Assembly (NCBI GenBank): GCA_029721435.1
Contig: CM056576.1
Coordinates: 112,634,666-112,698,665 of the forward strand
Direction: 5' to 3'
DNA length: 64,000 nucleotides
Source of the DNA: Gymnothorax reevesii
Lineage: Eukaryota > Chordata > Actinopteri > Anguilliformes > Muraenidae
Below are positions 48,301 through 60,944 of the stretch, one piece after another; within the stretch, counting starts at the first letter, position 1; each line of letters begins with the position of its first letter. The notes beneath the pieces were generated by a model that saw only the letters and a list, made by a program, of their open reading frames with translations, was not told the origin of the DNA and made no database searches. The position numbers were made by a program, and so were the translations under genes.

Positions 48301-51300
48301 TTTACAAAACTGAGAATAGTAACTGCTTTTTGAAAACTGTTTTTTTTATTAAATCATATTTTTAGATTGTCAATGGAAAATTGATAGCTGTTTTAATAAA
48401 ACAGAAAGTGAAGCTGCGATAATACTGGGGAGAAAAGTACGGAAGGAAAACATCTGGATGTATTTTTGCTTGTGGGCTGAGCAGGAAGTGGTCAGAAGCA
48501 GCCATATTGGCTCTGCCGAATCATTTATTTTCACGAAGTCCAGTATACAGTCTGTTAAATTCACAGTTTCCTTATCCCAGCTATCGGGTGCAGGTAACAT
48601 ATGATCATGAAGCCTACCATATTAAACAGTTGACTGAATATATAAAATTCACTTGGTATCAGCTTGCATGATTGTTTTTATTTCAGATTATTATCCTTTC
48701 CCATCCAAATTTTCTGACTACTTGCTTTGTTTTTTCTTGTATTTTGAAACGTGAATGAAATAGTATTCATGGAAATAGCCATAAAGTTAGATGATTTAGC
48801 CAAAACACAAGATTGTCTGTCTGCATTCAGGGGCACATATTTCTCAGCAGAGAAGACAAAACATATTGCCTGTGGAAGAGTTTTTCAGTTGTTGCTTCGC
48901 TTAGTTTCTTTCTTGAGGGCTGCCACGAAGAGCCTGCTTTTTTCCACATCTTTGGCTACATTTTCAGGACCTAAGTGCATGGCCTGAAACGCATTTGGCA
49001 GAAGTGCATTTAGGGTGCGTCCAAATCCACTTTGCTTGTTTATCGGCGGATAATCTGAGCACAAAGTGAAGCACTTGGTTAGAAGGGGGTTTACTTAGTC
49101 TCTAAAATAATCATAGGTGCATTTTGGGTGTGAAAGGAAATAAAACAATCATGGCGTCATCTCTCATTCTTTTTAAAAGCCAGGTGCACTTGCACCTTGG
49201 CAGATTGCTATTATTATGGTGGATTTACCAAGTAGTAAGAAGGAACGCTTCTCTGCTGAAGATATGAATTCACTTGTGCGCAAAGTGAAAGAGCATAAGT
49301 ATACCATTTGTGAAAATATGGAATCTCCAAAAATGTCAATCAAAAATATTTTAAAAATATTGTTCAAAAATCGTTTTAATCATATCAAGATGTAAAGAAT
49401 CATCATACACAGTGAATCCTCGGGGTTACATTTGAAAATCATTTAAAAGATATTATGTGATTTCACAGACAAATGAAATATTCCTTGCACAAACAGTTCA
49501 GTTTGCTTACCAGGCTACAGATGGCGCAGCTAATCAACCAGCTGATCTCCTCTCACCTGTGCTGGAGTTGGTCTATTTTGGGATCATTAGCATCGGCATA
49601 AGCAAATCAGCATCACATCTTCTGAAGTCCTGCAATGTGTCCTCATTTATATGCAAGAGTCATCCATGACGTATGTTAAGCGGCACAAAACATGCTACAA
49701 ATAATGCCCCCGACCATCTGAGGGCTGTAATGTAATTTTCAGCCTGACTTATCCAAATATCTGAAGTGCAGTTTCAGTGCATTTTCGCCACTCAAAGCAT
49801 TCTTTCAATTATAGTTCGATAACAAAATTTTTAATTGAAGAAAAATCCACGCGCTGTTGTTTAAATCATTCTATCATGAGTAATTGTCCCCGACAGCCAC
49901 CCCTTCATGAAGGATCCCCATTGAAGACTGCTGGAATGACAGAGTTGGCCAGTATTAAGGAGTCATTGCTTGATTCAGGATAATTTATGAATAAATGTGT
50001 AATCAAGAAGCTGCATCGCAAATCACAGGGATGTTGATGGAATGAGTTTCCTTATGGTTCACATACAGTGCCCTCCATAATTATTGGATCCCCTGGCTAA
50101 GATTTGTTCTTTAGCTTCTAATAAATTCAGTTTTTTTCTTAATAATATAGGACCTCAATGAAAGGAAGAGGAAAATCCAACCTTTAATTCAAGTGCATTT
50201 ATTCAGTGGGAAAAAAAACCCACATTAAGAAATAATTCTTTTACATCAAATCATGTGTGCCACAATTATTAGCACCCCTGATGTTAATACTTTGTACAAC
50301 CCCCTTTTGCTAATGAAACAGCACCTAATCTTCTCATATAATGTTTCACAAGATGGGAGAATACAGAAAGAGGGATCTTCGACCATTAATCTTTGCACAA
50401 TCTGTCTAAATCATCCAGCGACCTGGGTCCTCTCCTCTGCACTCTCCTCTTCAGCTCACTCCACAGGTTTTCAATGGGGTTGAGGTCTGGGGACTGAGAT
50501 GGCCATGGGAGGAGCTTGATTCTGTGTCTGGTGAACCATTTCTGTGTAGATTTGGCCACATATTTAGGGTCATTATCTTGCTGAAAGACCCAGTGACGAC
50601 CCATCTTCAGCTTTCAGGCAGAGGCCACCAGATTTTGATTTAAAATGTCCTGGTATTTCAAAGCGTACATGATGCCATGCACCCTAACAAGGTTCCCAGG
50701 GCCTCTGGAAGAGAAGCAGGCCCACAGCATCACCGATCCTCCCCCATACTTCGCAGTGGGCATGAGGTGCTTTTCTGCATACTCATCTTTTGTGTTCCAC
50801 TAGACCCACTTAGTGTTTGTTGCCAAAAAGCTCTATCTTGGTCTCATCTGACCAAAGCACACGGTCCCCCAGTTGAAGTCCCAGTATCGCTTAGCGAACT
50901 CCAGATGTTTGCATTTATGATTGTGAGTGAGAAGTTTTTTTCCGTGCATGCCTCCCAAACAGCTTGTTGGCATGTAGATAGTGCCTGATGGTTGTTTTGG
51001 AGACTTTGTGACCCCAAGATGCTATCATTTGTTGCAATTCTTTAACAGTGAGCTTTGGAGAAGTTTTTATTTCTCTTACCATCCTCCTCACTGTGCACGG
51101 TGGCAAAATAACCTTTCGTCCTCGTCCAGGCTTGTTTACCTCTGTTCCAGTTTTAAACTTCTTAATGATTCCTCTGACAGTAGATATGGGCAGGTGCAGG
51201 TGAGTGGCTATTTTCTTGTTGCCATTGCCTGACTCGTGAAGGTCGACACATCTGCCTTGCTTGAATGGTGTGTTCCTTTGTCTTTCCCATGTTGAAGAGT

Positions 51301-54300
51301 GGATAAGAGAACTGGCCTCTGTGTCATGTCATATTTCTACCCCAGGGAAACAGGAAGTGATGATTTATTAATGAAATGTTCCTACATACACTGATCAACT
51401 TTGGAAACTACTGTAGAAATGACAGAAATACTGTACTTCAATTACATTTAATTCTTAGGAATTGTTAGGGGTGCCAATAATTGTGGAACAGGTGATTTTA
51501 TGAAAAATAATTATCTCTTAGTCACGGATTTTTTTCCCTGTTAAAATTCACTTGAGTTGAAGGTTACATTTTTCTTCAATTTTCAGTGTGAGTATGCTTC
51601 TGCAATGAAAACTGAATTTATTTTCAGGCTTTTACCACATCTTAACCAGGGGTGCCAATAATTATCGAGGGCGCTGTATATATCAGCACATTCTTTGATG
51701 GGGTATGTAGCTGCACATGCATGAAATCAATTGCACTAACCAATATGTCTGAGGGCTTTTTAAAATATCTCAATATACACAATTATCTTTTTTATTTTAA
51801 TCTTTTGCTTTTTTGTGTGCTACAGCACATCTTTGCTCATGACATACAGAGCGTAAACATGTTGTGCAACTGTCTCTGTTGGGGCATACTACCATCTTAA
51901 CCTTTTAAGTGGTAAATTCTTTTTTATTAAACAACACACCACTCAAAATATTTCCCACATGGGACACTTCAGCGTTAAATCAATCTGATCAGAATTTCTC
52001 GCTCCTCGAAGCCAAGAAGGTCAGCTTCACTTGCGCAATTGTTTTCAGCAAACAACATATCTAGATATTCAGCATTTTCGTCGTTAAACTTGCCATCATT
52101 GCTTGACAAATTCTTGAACGCTGGCATTTTGAAACAACGCGTGGTCAATATCCACAAAACAAGAATATTGTAACGATTCATTCATAGGATGTAGGTCAAA
52201 GAAATAGTTAAATGCACACTCCGGAGCTCCTAGCTACCAATCCCCAGCGTGGCTGTGTAAATACTAAAATCTGATTGGAACGATGAAACACACCTAACCC
52301 CCAAAATGTCTTTTGCCATGACTAGGAGTTATGGTTGGAAACTGCTTCGCTTCTGTAGCCGCGATCAGCAGCCGTTATGACGATTGATCTCGTGACTACA
52401 GTCGGGACTAGCGCTTAAAGGGTTTAATAAGGGCCCTTAAAATAACAGTAAAATACTGTGCTATTGAATTCAGATCAGGTTTTTGTCGCTCAAAATTATA
52501 ACTGATTGAGTCTTAATCGAGCAGACACTTGTGTTGCACTTAGTGCCGCTTTGCACTGGGCTTAAGATAGAACCACTTCAGTTCTGAAAAGAGGGATTAA
52601 AGCAAAGAAAAAAAAACTCTTGCCATTAACTCGAAGGATGGAGAAGGGACTGGAGTCTCTTTGCATTCCTCCAGTTTGTTTTGCCATACTGCACACATCC
52701 TCTCCACCCCCACCACTGCACACATCCCCTCCACCCCCATCACTGCACACATCCCCACCACCCCCATCACTGCACACATCCCCTCCACCCCCATCACTGC
52801 ACACATCCCCTCCATCCCCATCACTGCAGACGTCCCCACCACCCCCATCACTGCACACATCCCCTCCACCCCCATCACTGCACACATCCCCTCCATACCC
52901 ATCACTGCACACATCCCCTCCACCCCATCACTGCACACATCCCCTCCACCCCCATCACTGCACACATCCCCTCCACCCCCACCACTGCACACATCCCCTC
53001 CACCCCATCACTGCAGACGTCCCCACCACCCCCATCACTGCACACATCCCCTCCATACCCATCTCTGCACACATCCCCTCCACCCCCATCACTGCACACA
53101 TCCCCTCCACCCCATCACTGCACACATCCCCTCCACCCCATCACTGCAGACGTCCTCCGACATCAGTCCAAAGACTCTTTGCTGCACCACCTGTACTGTA
53201 TGTGTATGTCTGTGTTGCCCTTCATGTTTACCAGCAATCATCCACCATTAAAAAAAATTTTTTTTTGGGATTATTAGATTAATTTCAAATATGAGAAAAA
53301 TAGTGTTTTATTTTGCAATATCGGGCATACGTGCCTGTGCTTGTGTGTTGTACAAACATGAAGGAGAGTGTATTGATAGATGTAATGCATCTTTGCAATG
53401 CTTCCTCTGTTATTTTGAAATGTCTCATAGCAACATACGGCTTCCATAATATTAATAAATGTTGAAATGATACGCTTTGTAATCTCTGCAGTATATCTTC
53501 ACATGGTGTAAAATACACTCGCTGCATTGCAATTTACTATTAAAAAGACTATTCATTTATTTCTCAAGGGGTTTTTTGAACTGATGTGATTCCTCCTTGT
53601 TGTCAAGCTCCTCTGAGACATCTAACACATTTAGAGAGTGAAAAAGATTTCCAACAGCAGGTGACTCTGGGTCAGATACGCACCGGCTCCCGCCCTGAAA
53701 AGCTGGTGACTCTGGGTCAGATACGCACCGGCTCCCGCCCTGAACAGCAGGTGACTCTGGGTCAGATACGCACCGGCTCCCGCCCTGAACAGCTGGAAGT
53801 GGCCCAGAGCTGGTGTGGATACAGAAAGGAGATGCTTGTTGCCTACTGTGCATACTGTCATAAAGAAATCAGTCTTCACATTATTAAACATTGCATATTT
53901 CTGCCGTGTTTAACTTTTTAAAATTGTTGTATTGCTTATCTATTGCATCTCCATGTAGTTTTTTGTTTTTTAGTATTGAGAGATATTGTGGTATCTATGG
54001 TCACAGTTAAGTTGAGGCGGCTCATCATCATTTTGAAAGGATGTATTGTGCCTCAGCAATTTTCAGTTCACCTGTCGTCACTGGTCTGAACCACAAGTAG
54101 ACTACACAAAAGATAGTTAGATTCTCTGACCCTGATTTACAACTCTGAGTCAGCTAACTTATATTTTTTGAACCAGAAATGAGTACACCAGTGCACCCTG
54201 GCCCTGCATTAGAAAGCAATCCACATTCTGACAGCTGAAGTGAAAGTAATGCAGTACCCTGAACCTCCACTTTTAAATCTATAAATGCTGTGCTCTGCTC

Positions 54301-57300
54301 TCACATGAAGTGGACCGTCTGAATTGCATCTTCTAGAATTTACAAAGCTGTTCATTGTACTTGAACCTTATTTCCTCATGATCCAGACAAGGAACCAGAT
54401 ACAGAGCTGTAGTACAATCCAATGGAGGTGTCGTTTGATAGGAATGCAGTAATATAAAGAAGGGATGGAGCTCATAGTAGAATGAGCACAGTTCAGGTCA
54501 GATGGTATTATAGTTCGAGTAAGAGGAATGTCTGCACCTAGCCTAGTGGCATCCCGGGGCAGGTGGTGATCACCTTCGCCAGAGCAGAACTATCAGATGA
54601 CTAGTTTCAGAGGTTTAGCAGGAACACAGTCCATTTCATTGACACCGATGAAGGCTTGGGTGGTGTTCCTAATAAACTGAGCAGCAAACTGGAGAGGAAG
54701 TTTTAGGGGAATTTAGTTCCAATCCTGGAGCCAGGGATTTTGCTTAGGAGCTAGTTGCTATTAATCAAGCTTTGAAGAGTACTTCCATATTTTACTATCA
54801 TTAAAAGTTATAATAATTTCAGAAAACAATAAATTCTCAAACTATGAAGAAATAAACTGACTGTTTGTTTGTGCCTTTTCACCATAGCAATCATTTAAAC
54901 CTATGAGGTTCCAAGTAAGGTTATATACACCACAGGAACACATGGGAGTGGGGCATACAGCACTACACCTAGAGAGGGAGGCACATAAAATGTGAAAGCA
55001 GTGTTTCCCAGACCTCTCCTGCAGTACCCCTTGTCCTGCCAGCTTTAGATCTCTCCCACCTCCAGGACAGGTGATCCAAATGATCAGGTCATAATTAACC
55101 CCAGAAGTAGCTTGATAATAAGCAAAACATTTGAATGACCTGGGCTGGAGCAGGGAAAGATCTAAAGCATGCAGGAAAAGGGGTATGCCAGGAGAGGTTT
55201 TAGAAACACTGAGCTAAACCAATAAAAAAAGACAATACTTCTAAAAGACAAGTAGGTTGCTTGGATGGGAGGGGGTAACCATTTGGACTCACATGCAGGT
55301 TCTGACATATTTGTGTATGTTAAAACCCTAAAGTCATTGTGTTTCTCTCATCTTACTTCCTGATCTTATAAGAAAGAACCTGGGGAGAAAGGCTTAGTCC
55401 TGAAATAATCTTCAAATATCACATCACCTTCAAGGTTTAAGGTCATACTGCAGCATTTAGAATTCCGCATCAACGTTCTGTGACGTTATTGATGTACATG
55501 TTCATAAATACATTTCTCCCAAACGTGTCACTGCAAAAACAAAATCTTACTGAGTATTTTGTTCTTGTAGTTAGACCTAGAGGAGCAATATGTAAGTTTG
55601 TGGCCAAAACTGGTAGTGCAGTCGCATTCAAAATAGTGCAGAGCGCAGTATCCCCTCCTCCTCTCCCCCAGACGAAAGGTTGCCAGCTAGGTTGCCGGAT
55701 CCAGCAAGAACGTCTACTACACAGAGCTACCATGGCTACGTTTCAATATCATCAATGATTTGCTCTGACAGGGTTGTGTTCAGTTCAGTTCAGAAAAGAT
55801 CGAGACTAATGACTAACTACTTTAGCAATGGTCATATTGGTCAACTTGCTCGTGACTCTTCTGTGTGGATCGCCCACTAAAGTCCATACTGTAAAATGCG
55901 TAAAGAATGAACGAGGACTCATTTGACCGATGTACTGTCTCAATTACATTTCATATTACCATATTATACCATGGTCTGGGTGAATAAATTTTTCTGATTG
56001 GCTGGCAGGTATGCATTAAAACCGTGGAACTGCACAGGCAGTTTGGCTACGGTCGTTTCACAATTTGAAATTCATCCACTAGCCAACTTGTAACCATAGC
56101 AACGTTACAGCTGGTATTTGACTGGGTACAACAGAAACCTAGCTGCTCATTTATCTCCAGTAAATTTAGCGGCGTCAAATAAGTTGCGTCCTACGGGGCG
56201 GTTAACTATAGGTACTCATGCAATAATGACCGTAAATATTATAGCAGCGAAGTAATCAGGCTTTATTCATTGAACGATTGTAATTGTGTACGGTTACAAA
56301 GGAAGCTAAAGTGTCCACTTCATGTATCAGCAACTGCTGACATTGCCAGCAGACTGGTTTAAGCTCGCTGACTCGTACTCAAGGGATAATGACCGTAAAT
56401 ATTATAGCAGCGAAGTAATCAGGCTTTATTCATTAAACGATTGTAATTGTGTACGGTAACAAATGAAGCTAACGTATCCACTTCATGTATCAGCAACTGC
56501 TGACAGTTCGCTAGCTACGCGCTATGCCAACAGACTGATTTCAGCTCGCTGACTCTACGGATACCATTATAAGTTCATTGTAATTGTGGGTAGCAAGTTA
56601 GCTACAGTCTGCATAATCGCGCATAACGTTGTTATCTGCATAATCTCCATTTCAGATGGAATAAGGTATCAAAACATCAGCTAGTAAATGGATGTAAGCA
56701 TGTACAAAAAAATTCTTTCTCCATGAACGTAAGATGAACTAAGATAGCTGGTTCAATTTAGCATGGCCTATAGTACTGGGCATGAGAAGGCGCCTGTTTA
56801 ATGATTACCAACTCGGTTTTTTTTTTTTGTGCAAAACTTTAACCAAAAATCTCTGAATGCTGCAATTTGATATTGCTGGCAAATGACCATGGTATAAGGG
56901 GATAATCAACTCGAAGGTGAGCATTCCACGGTTTTAAGGCACTTCGCGGAGGCTTCGTGTCGGGTGGGTATTTGCCTCTGCGTCATGCATTAAAACCGTG
57001 GAATGCGCACCTTCTCGTTACTTATCCCTTACATGGCTGTGCTAATGCTGGAATGCTTTCCACAGCGTCTCAGCATAATGCCAGAGAAACGGACTAATAA
57101 TGCATTGCTAATGTCAGCAATGAAGAGCCACAGTTTTTATTTTCTCAAACAATTTGTTACCTAGTCCATTCGATGACCCACGGCCACCTGCATACGCACT
57201 AACATACCATGAACGAACATACATACCGTATTCAACTGTAGAGAATATTTGAAATATCCGAGCCTACATTAAATAGAATTAAGTTCGCCAAACTGAGCTG

Positions 57301-60300
57301 AATCTTACCTGCCCAGGAGAAAATTAGCAACTTCGGCGTTGGTCTTCCAATTCTTCTCTGGTTTCAGCCGTCTCCATCTTTCAAAGGCATGTCCTATACA
57401 GATCCTTGTTTTGTTTCTGCCTTTGTCGCGACGTGTTTCGGAATCATAACGAGGCCTTTTATGATTTAGAAACATCAGACATTTGCGCTCCGAAACGCTG
57501 GTTGCTGCAGCTCAGTGGTAACTGGCAACCTGGATGCCGAAACGCTACTGACTTCGTGATTGGGAGATAGTTGGAGGGTGGCGCAACCGGCCAAAACACA
57601 CAATGAAAACAAAAACATTAGTTGTGGGCTGCAACTTCGGTTTTGAAATGAGAATATTCTGGCTGGACTACTGTTGTCAGTGATATAAGTATTTGAAATT
57701 AACATCTTTCCTTAATGTCTGGTGATATATCAGGGCCATTTCATGATTAATCAACATGAATTTCTTACGTCTTGCTCCTTTAAAGCGCTTATGTTTAACT
57801 TTTTTTCTAAGAAGAAAGTCTACCACTGATATGAGATAATTTTGACTCATTTCTAAATTTTTTCATGGGGTAAGTGAAATTACCCCATGAGCAAATCTTG
57901 AAATTAATCAAAATTATACCACAGCAGTGGCACAATTTTATTCTTAGAAAATAGAAATAATTGTTTTAAGTCTAAATACAAAATCAACATGCTTGATAAG
58001 ATTTTGTTTTTGTAGTGTATTCTTTTCTCTTTGGTGTCTCCAGCAGACCTGTTCTGTCATTATTTCTCTAGAAAACATTTCTTTGACATCTGAAAAGGCT
58101 GTTGGTGTGTGATTCATGTAGTCTTGCTAACTGATACCATCCCACCATGGGTGGCACAATTGGGAAACTCTGGCAGAGCCTCTGGGTACATTCAGCGCTC
58201 ACAGGATCTGGTTTAACAGTGTATCGTCCAGGGATGAGAAAGCAGAAGCCCTGTCGTGTTTCTTCCACATTGTGATAATAAATATACCCAGGCGACTGAA
58301 ACAATACTGGAGAGGATTTTTTTTTTTTTCAGTACCAAGGTTTAAATTCTGCCAGTGGGGTGGATAACCCACCAGTCACCCTGGAGACATTTTAAAAGCA
58401 GGTCCTTATCCTTTCAGCATCAGTCCTGGGGACCTTCTCTGTATGCTGCATTTGTTTTAACTACAATTGCAATCACAGACTTTTAACGAAGTGTTAATGT
58501 TTCTTTATTGATTGATATGAGGATAATTTACCTTTTTATGCCACTTAGCTACGCATGCATGTCCTGATGTTTTTCATTCTCATGTAGTGCAAAATTGATA
58601 CTTCTTCATTGCATAAAAAACGGGGAAAATTTTTACTGATGAAATCGAAGAATCATTCGGCTTCTAATTGGTGAGTGTGGACTCAATGATTTCTAAAACC
58701 TAGTCCACATATACAAGTGTATTTAAAAAATGAGGTTCCTCCTTTTTTTGCGGTCCCAAAACAAATCTCCGTCCTTCACGAAGACGCAAAAACACAAAGT
58801 AAATAGTGAAAACAGTTTCTAGAAATTTTCATCCTGGAAGGCGTTTCCGCCTTTTCAGCGACTGAAAACGCAGCTTACAAGTGGAGAGGGCCAAAAAACA
58901 GCTATTTTGTTATGAATGACAAATTTAAAGACTAGGCGAATAATAAAAAGTCAAATCTGTACTTTGCAAGAGAGATAAAAGCCACATGTGCCTTAATGCA
59001 ATTAGGACCTTAATGATTCATCATCTTCACCAAATGAGTTCCCTTTATGCAAATATTTGCAATAAAGCATAGTTTTCTCCTATACGGTATAAAGCCACAG
59101 CCATTTCAGACGAGACGGCGAGAGGGAAAATAATCCCTTGAAACATGAGAAGGACCTAATTAAGAAAGATTCACACCTTTTTAAACGATGATTGCAGTTG
59201 TTTGAATGAAAACCAGCATACGCAGGAGGTCCCCAGGACCGACGCTGAAGGTTCCTGCTTTAAAGTGTTCCCCATGTGCACCTTCTCCATCCCACATCCC
59301 ACCAATTTGTTTTATATTAATGCGTTGATGTGTTGTGTTGCAGGTGTGTGTCGCTATCCCCTGGGAATGACTGGTGGACAGATTCAGGATGAGGATATCT
59401 ACGCTTCTAGCCAGTGGTCTGAATCTACTGCAGCGAGATATGGCAGGTATGTTCTCTTACGTTCTTGGGCCTTTGTGCACTTCCCTACAAATCTTCATGA
59501 AATACACAAGCTTGATCGCACGTATATTGAACTAGTATGTACAGTGAAGCTGTTAAATGTTATTTGCAGTGCGGACACTGCCAAGAATACACACTTAACA
59601 TGTTGAGACTTCACATCACCTCAGACTAGGGATCAGAAAGTGTAAATTTAGAGGTTGTCACAAACTTGCCCATCTCGCCCTGCCATGCTCCCTCTCTCCA
59701 TCCCCTGGTGAGGCTTGAGACTGAAGATGGGGATGGGGCGTGGTGTCCGGATGTGTCAGTGGAGCCCGACATCCCCAAAGAGTTCCTGCAGGTTGACCTG
59801 CGCTCGCTTCACTTTATTACGCTGGTGGGCACGCAGGGCCGCCATGCTGGGGGCATTGGCAACGAGTTTGCACAGATGTACAAGATCAAGTACAGCCGTG
59901 ACGGCAGCCGCTGGGTCTCCTGGAGAAACCGTTATAACAGACAGGTGAGTGAGGGCTGTCTATCTGACATCTTGGCATTGCCTTCATCAAAGCGCTTACG
60001 CTGTAGCTGAGCTCAGCTGGTCGCTAGCAGCACAGGCAGTTTTTGACATCATGTGGTTCATATTAAATGTGAAAACTGCTAGTGCTGTCAGCACCACATC
60101 AATCCTACCTCGTCCTATACGTCTGTCTGGCAAAAGCTTTGACATGGAGTGTGTATGCTGCCTCCAATTAAATTAGTTTCCCCTGTTTTAAGCTCAATTG
60201 TTTTCTAAAAAAAAAAAAAGCGATAGTTTCTGAAATAAAAATCCCTGTGGAAAGTGATACTTCACTGTAGCATTTTTGACAGCAGCAGTAGCTATGTTTA

Positions 60301-60904
60301 AAACTGTCACATTTACATCAAAATCGCTTTCATATTTTTACTTTAATATTCAAAAGAAAAATGTGATGAAAAATGTGTACTTGTCATGGTTTAGTCCCGC
60401 CGGCAGAAGGCATGATGCCGGCGGGCACTGGGACCATGTACCCAAACACCAGAAAAAGGGACCCACATGCACAGGCTGAGTAAAAATATAAATAATGATT
60501 TAATTAAAACCGAAACCAGGGGAGCAGCGGCTACAGACAGGACTCCATCACACTCAGAATAGAAACCAGAATGCAGCTGCACTGCCAAACTGCACTGCTC
60601 TTTTATACTCTTAATAGCACCTCCACCTCAACGAGCAGCAGCTGTGGCTCGTTGAGGTAGAGGTGCAAGCAGGAGGGGAGAGGGCCTGCAGGGCAGGACC
60701 ATCACAGTACTTGCTTCCCCTCACATTTTGGAAATAATGATTGGAAAACTTCGAACCATTGATAAGGTTGCTTTAATTTGTGCTGTAAAGTCGCGATTGC
60801 CAATGAGAAATAAATGCCTTACTATTACTTGTTGAAAATTCATGCAACCATTTTAAAGATGCACTGAAAATGTAAGCAATACGCTTCTACCAGGTGAAGC
60901 CTCT

Positions 60905-60944
<40 letters not shown>

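Larger units (their letters stand above)
55581..57779 (-). mobile_element. TIR-flanked composite element with nested MITEs (2.2 kb)
   Basis: The ends AGGAGCAATATGTAAG (left) and AGGAGCAAGACGTAAG (inverse of the right) match at 14 of 16. Further inside, both flanks share GGTTGCCAG and other short inverted matches. The right part encodes an exon on the minus strand (57309-57475); the middle is occupied by later insertions and a duplication. Confidence 0.55.

Noticed and set aside
50386..51106. Working Tc1 transposase gene
   Set aside because: The N-terminal, middle and C-terminal pieces are in different frames with stops between them, although the termini are well kept.
52562..53282. Long frames of 100-220 codons on both strands rich in [18 protein letters not shown] or CTHPLHPHH repeats
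   Set aside because: They are the three-frame translations of a 27-bp minisatellite; a period divisible by three keeps any stop-free frame open. There is no domain, and no splice or start context.
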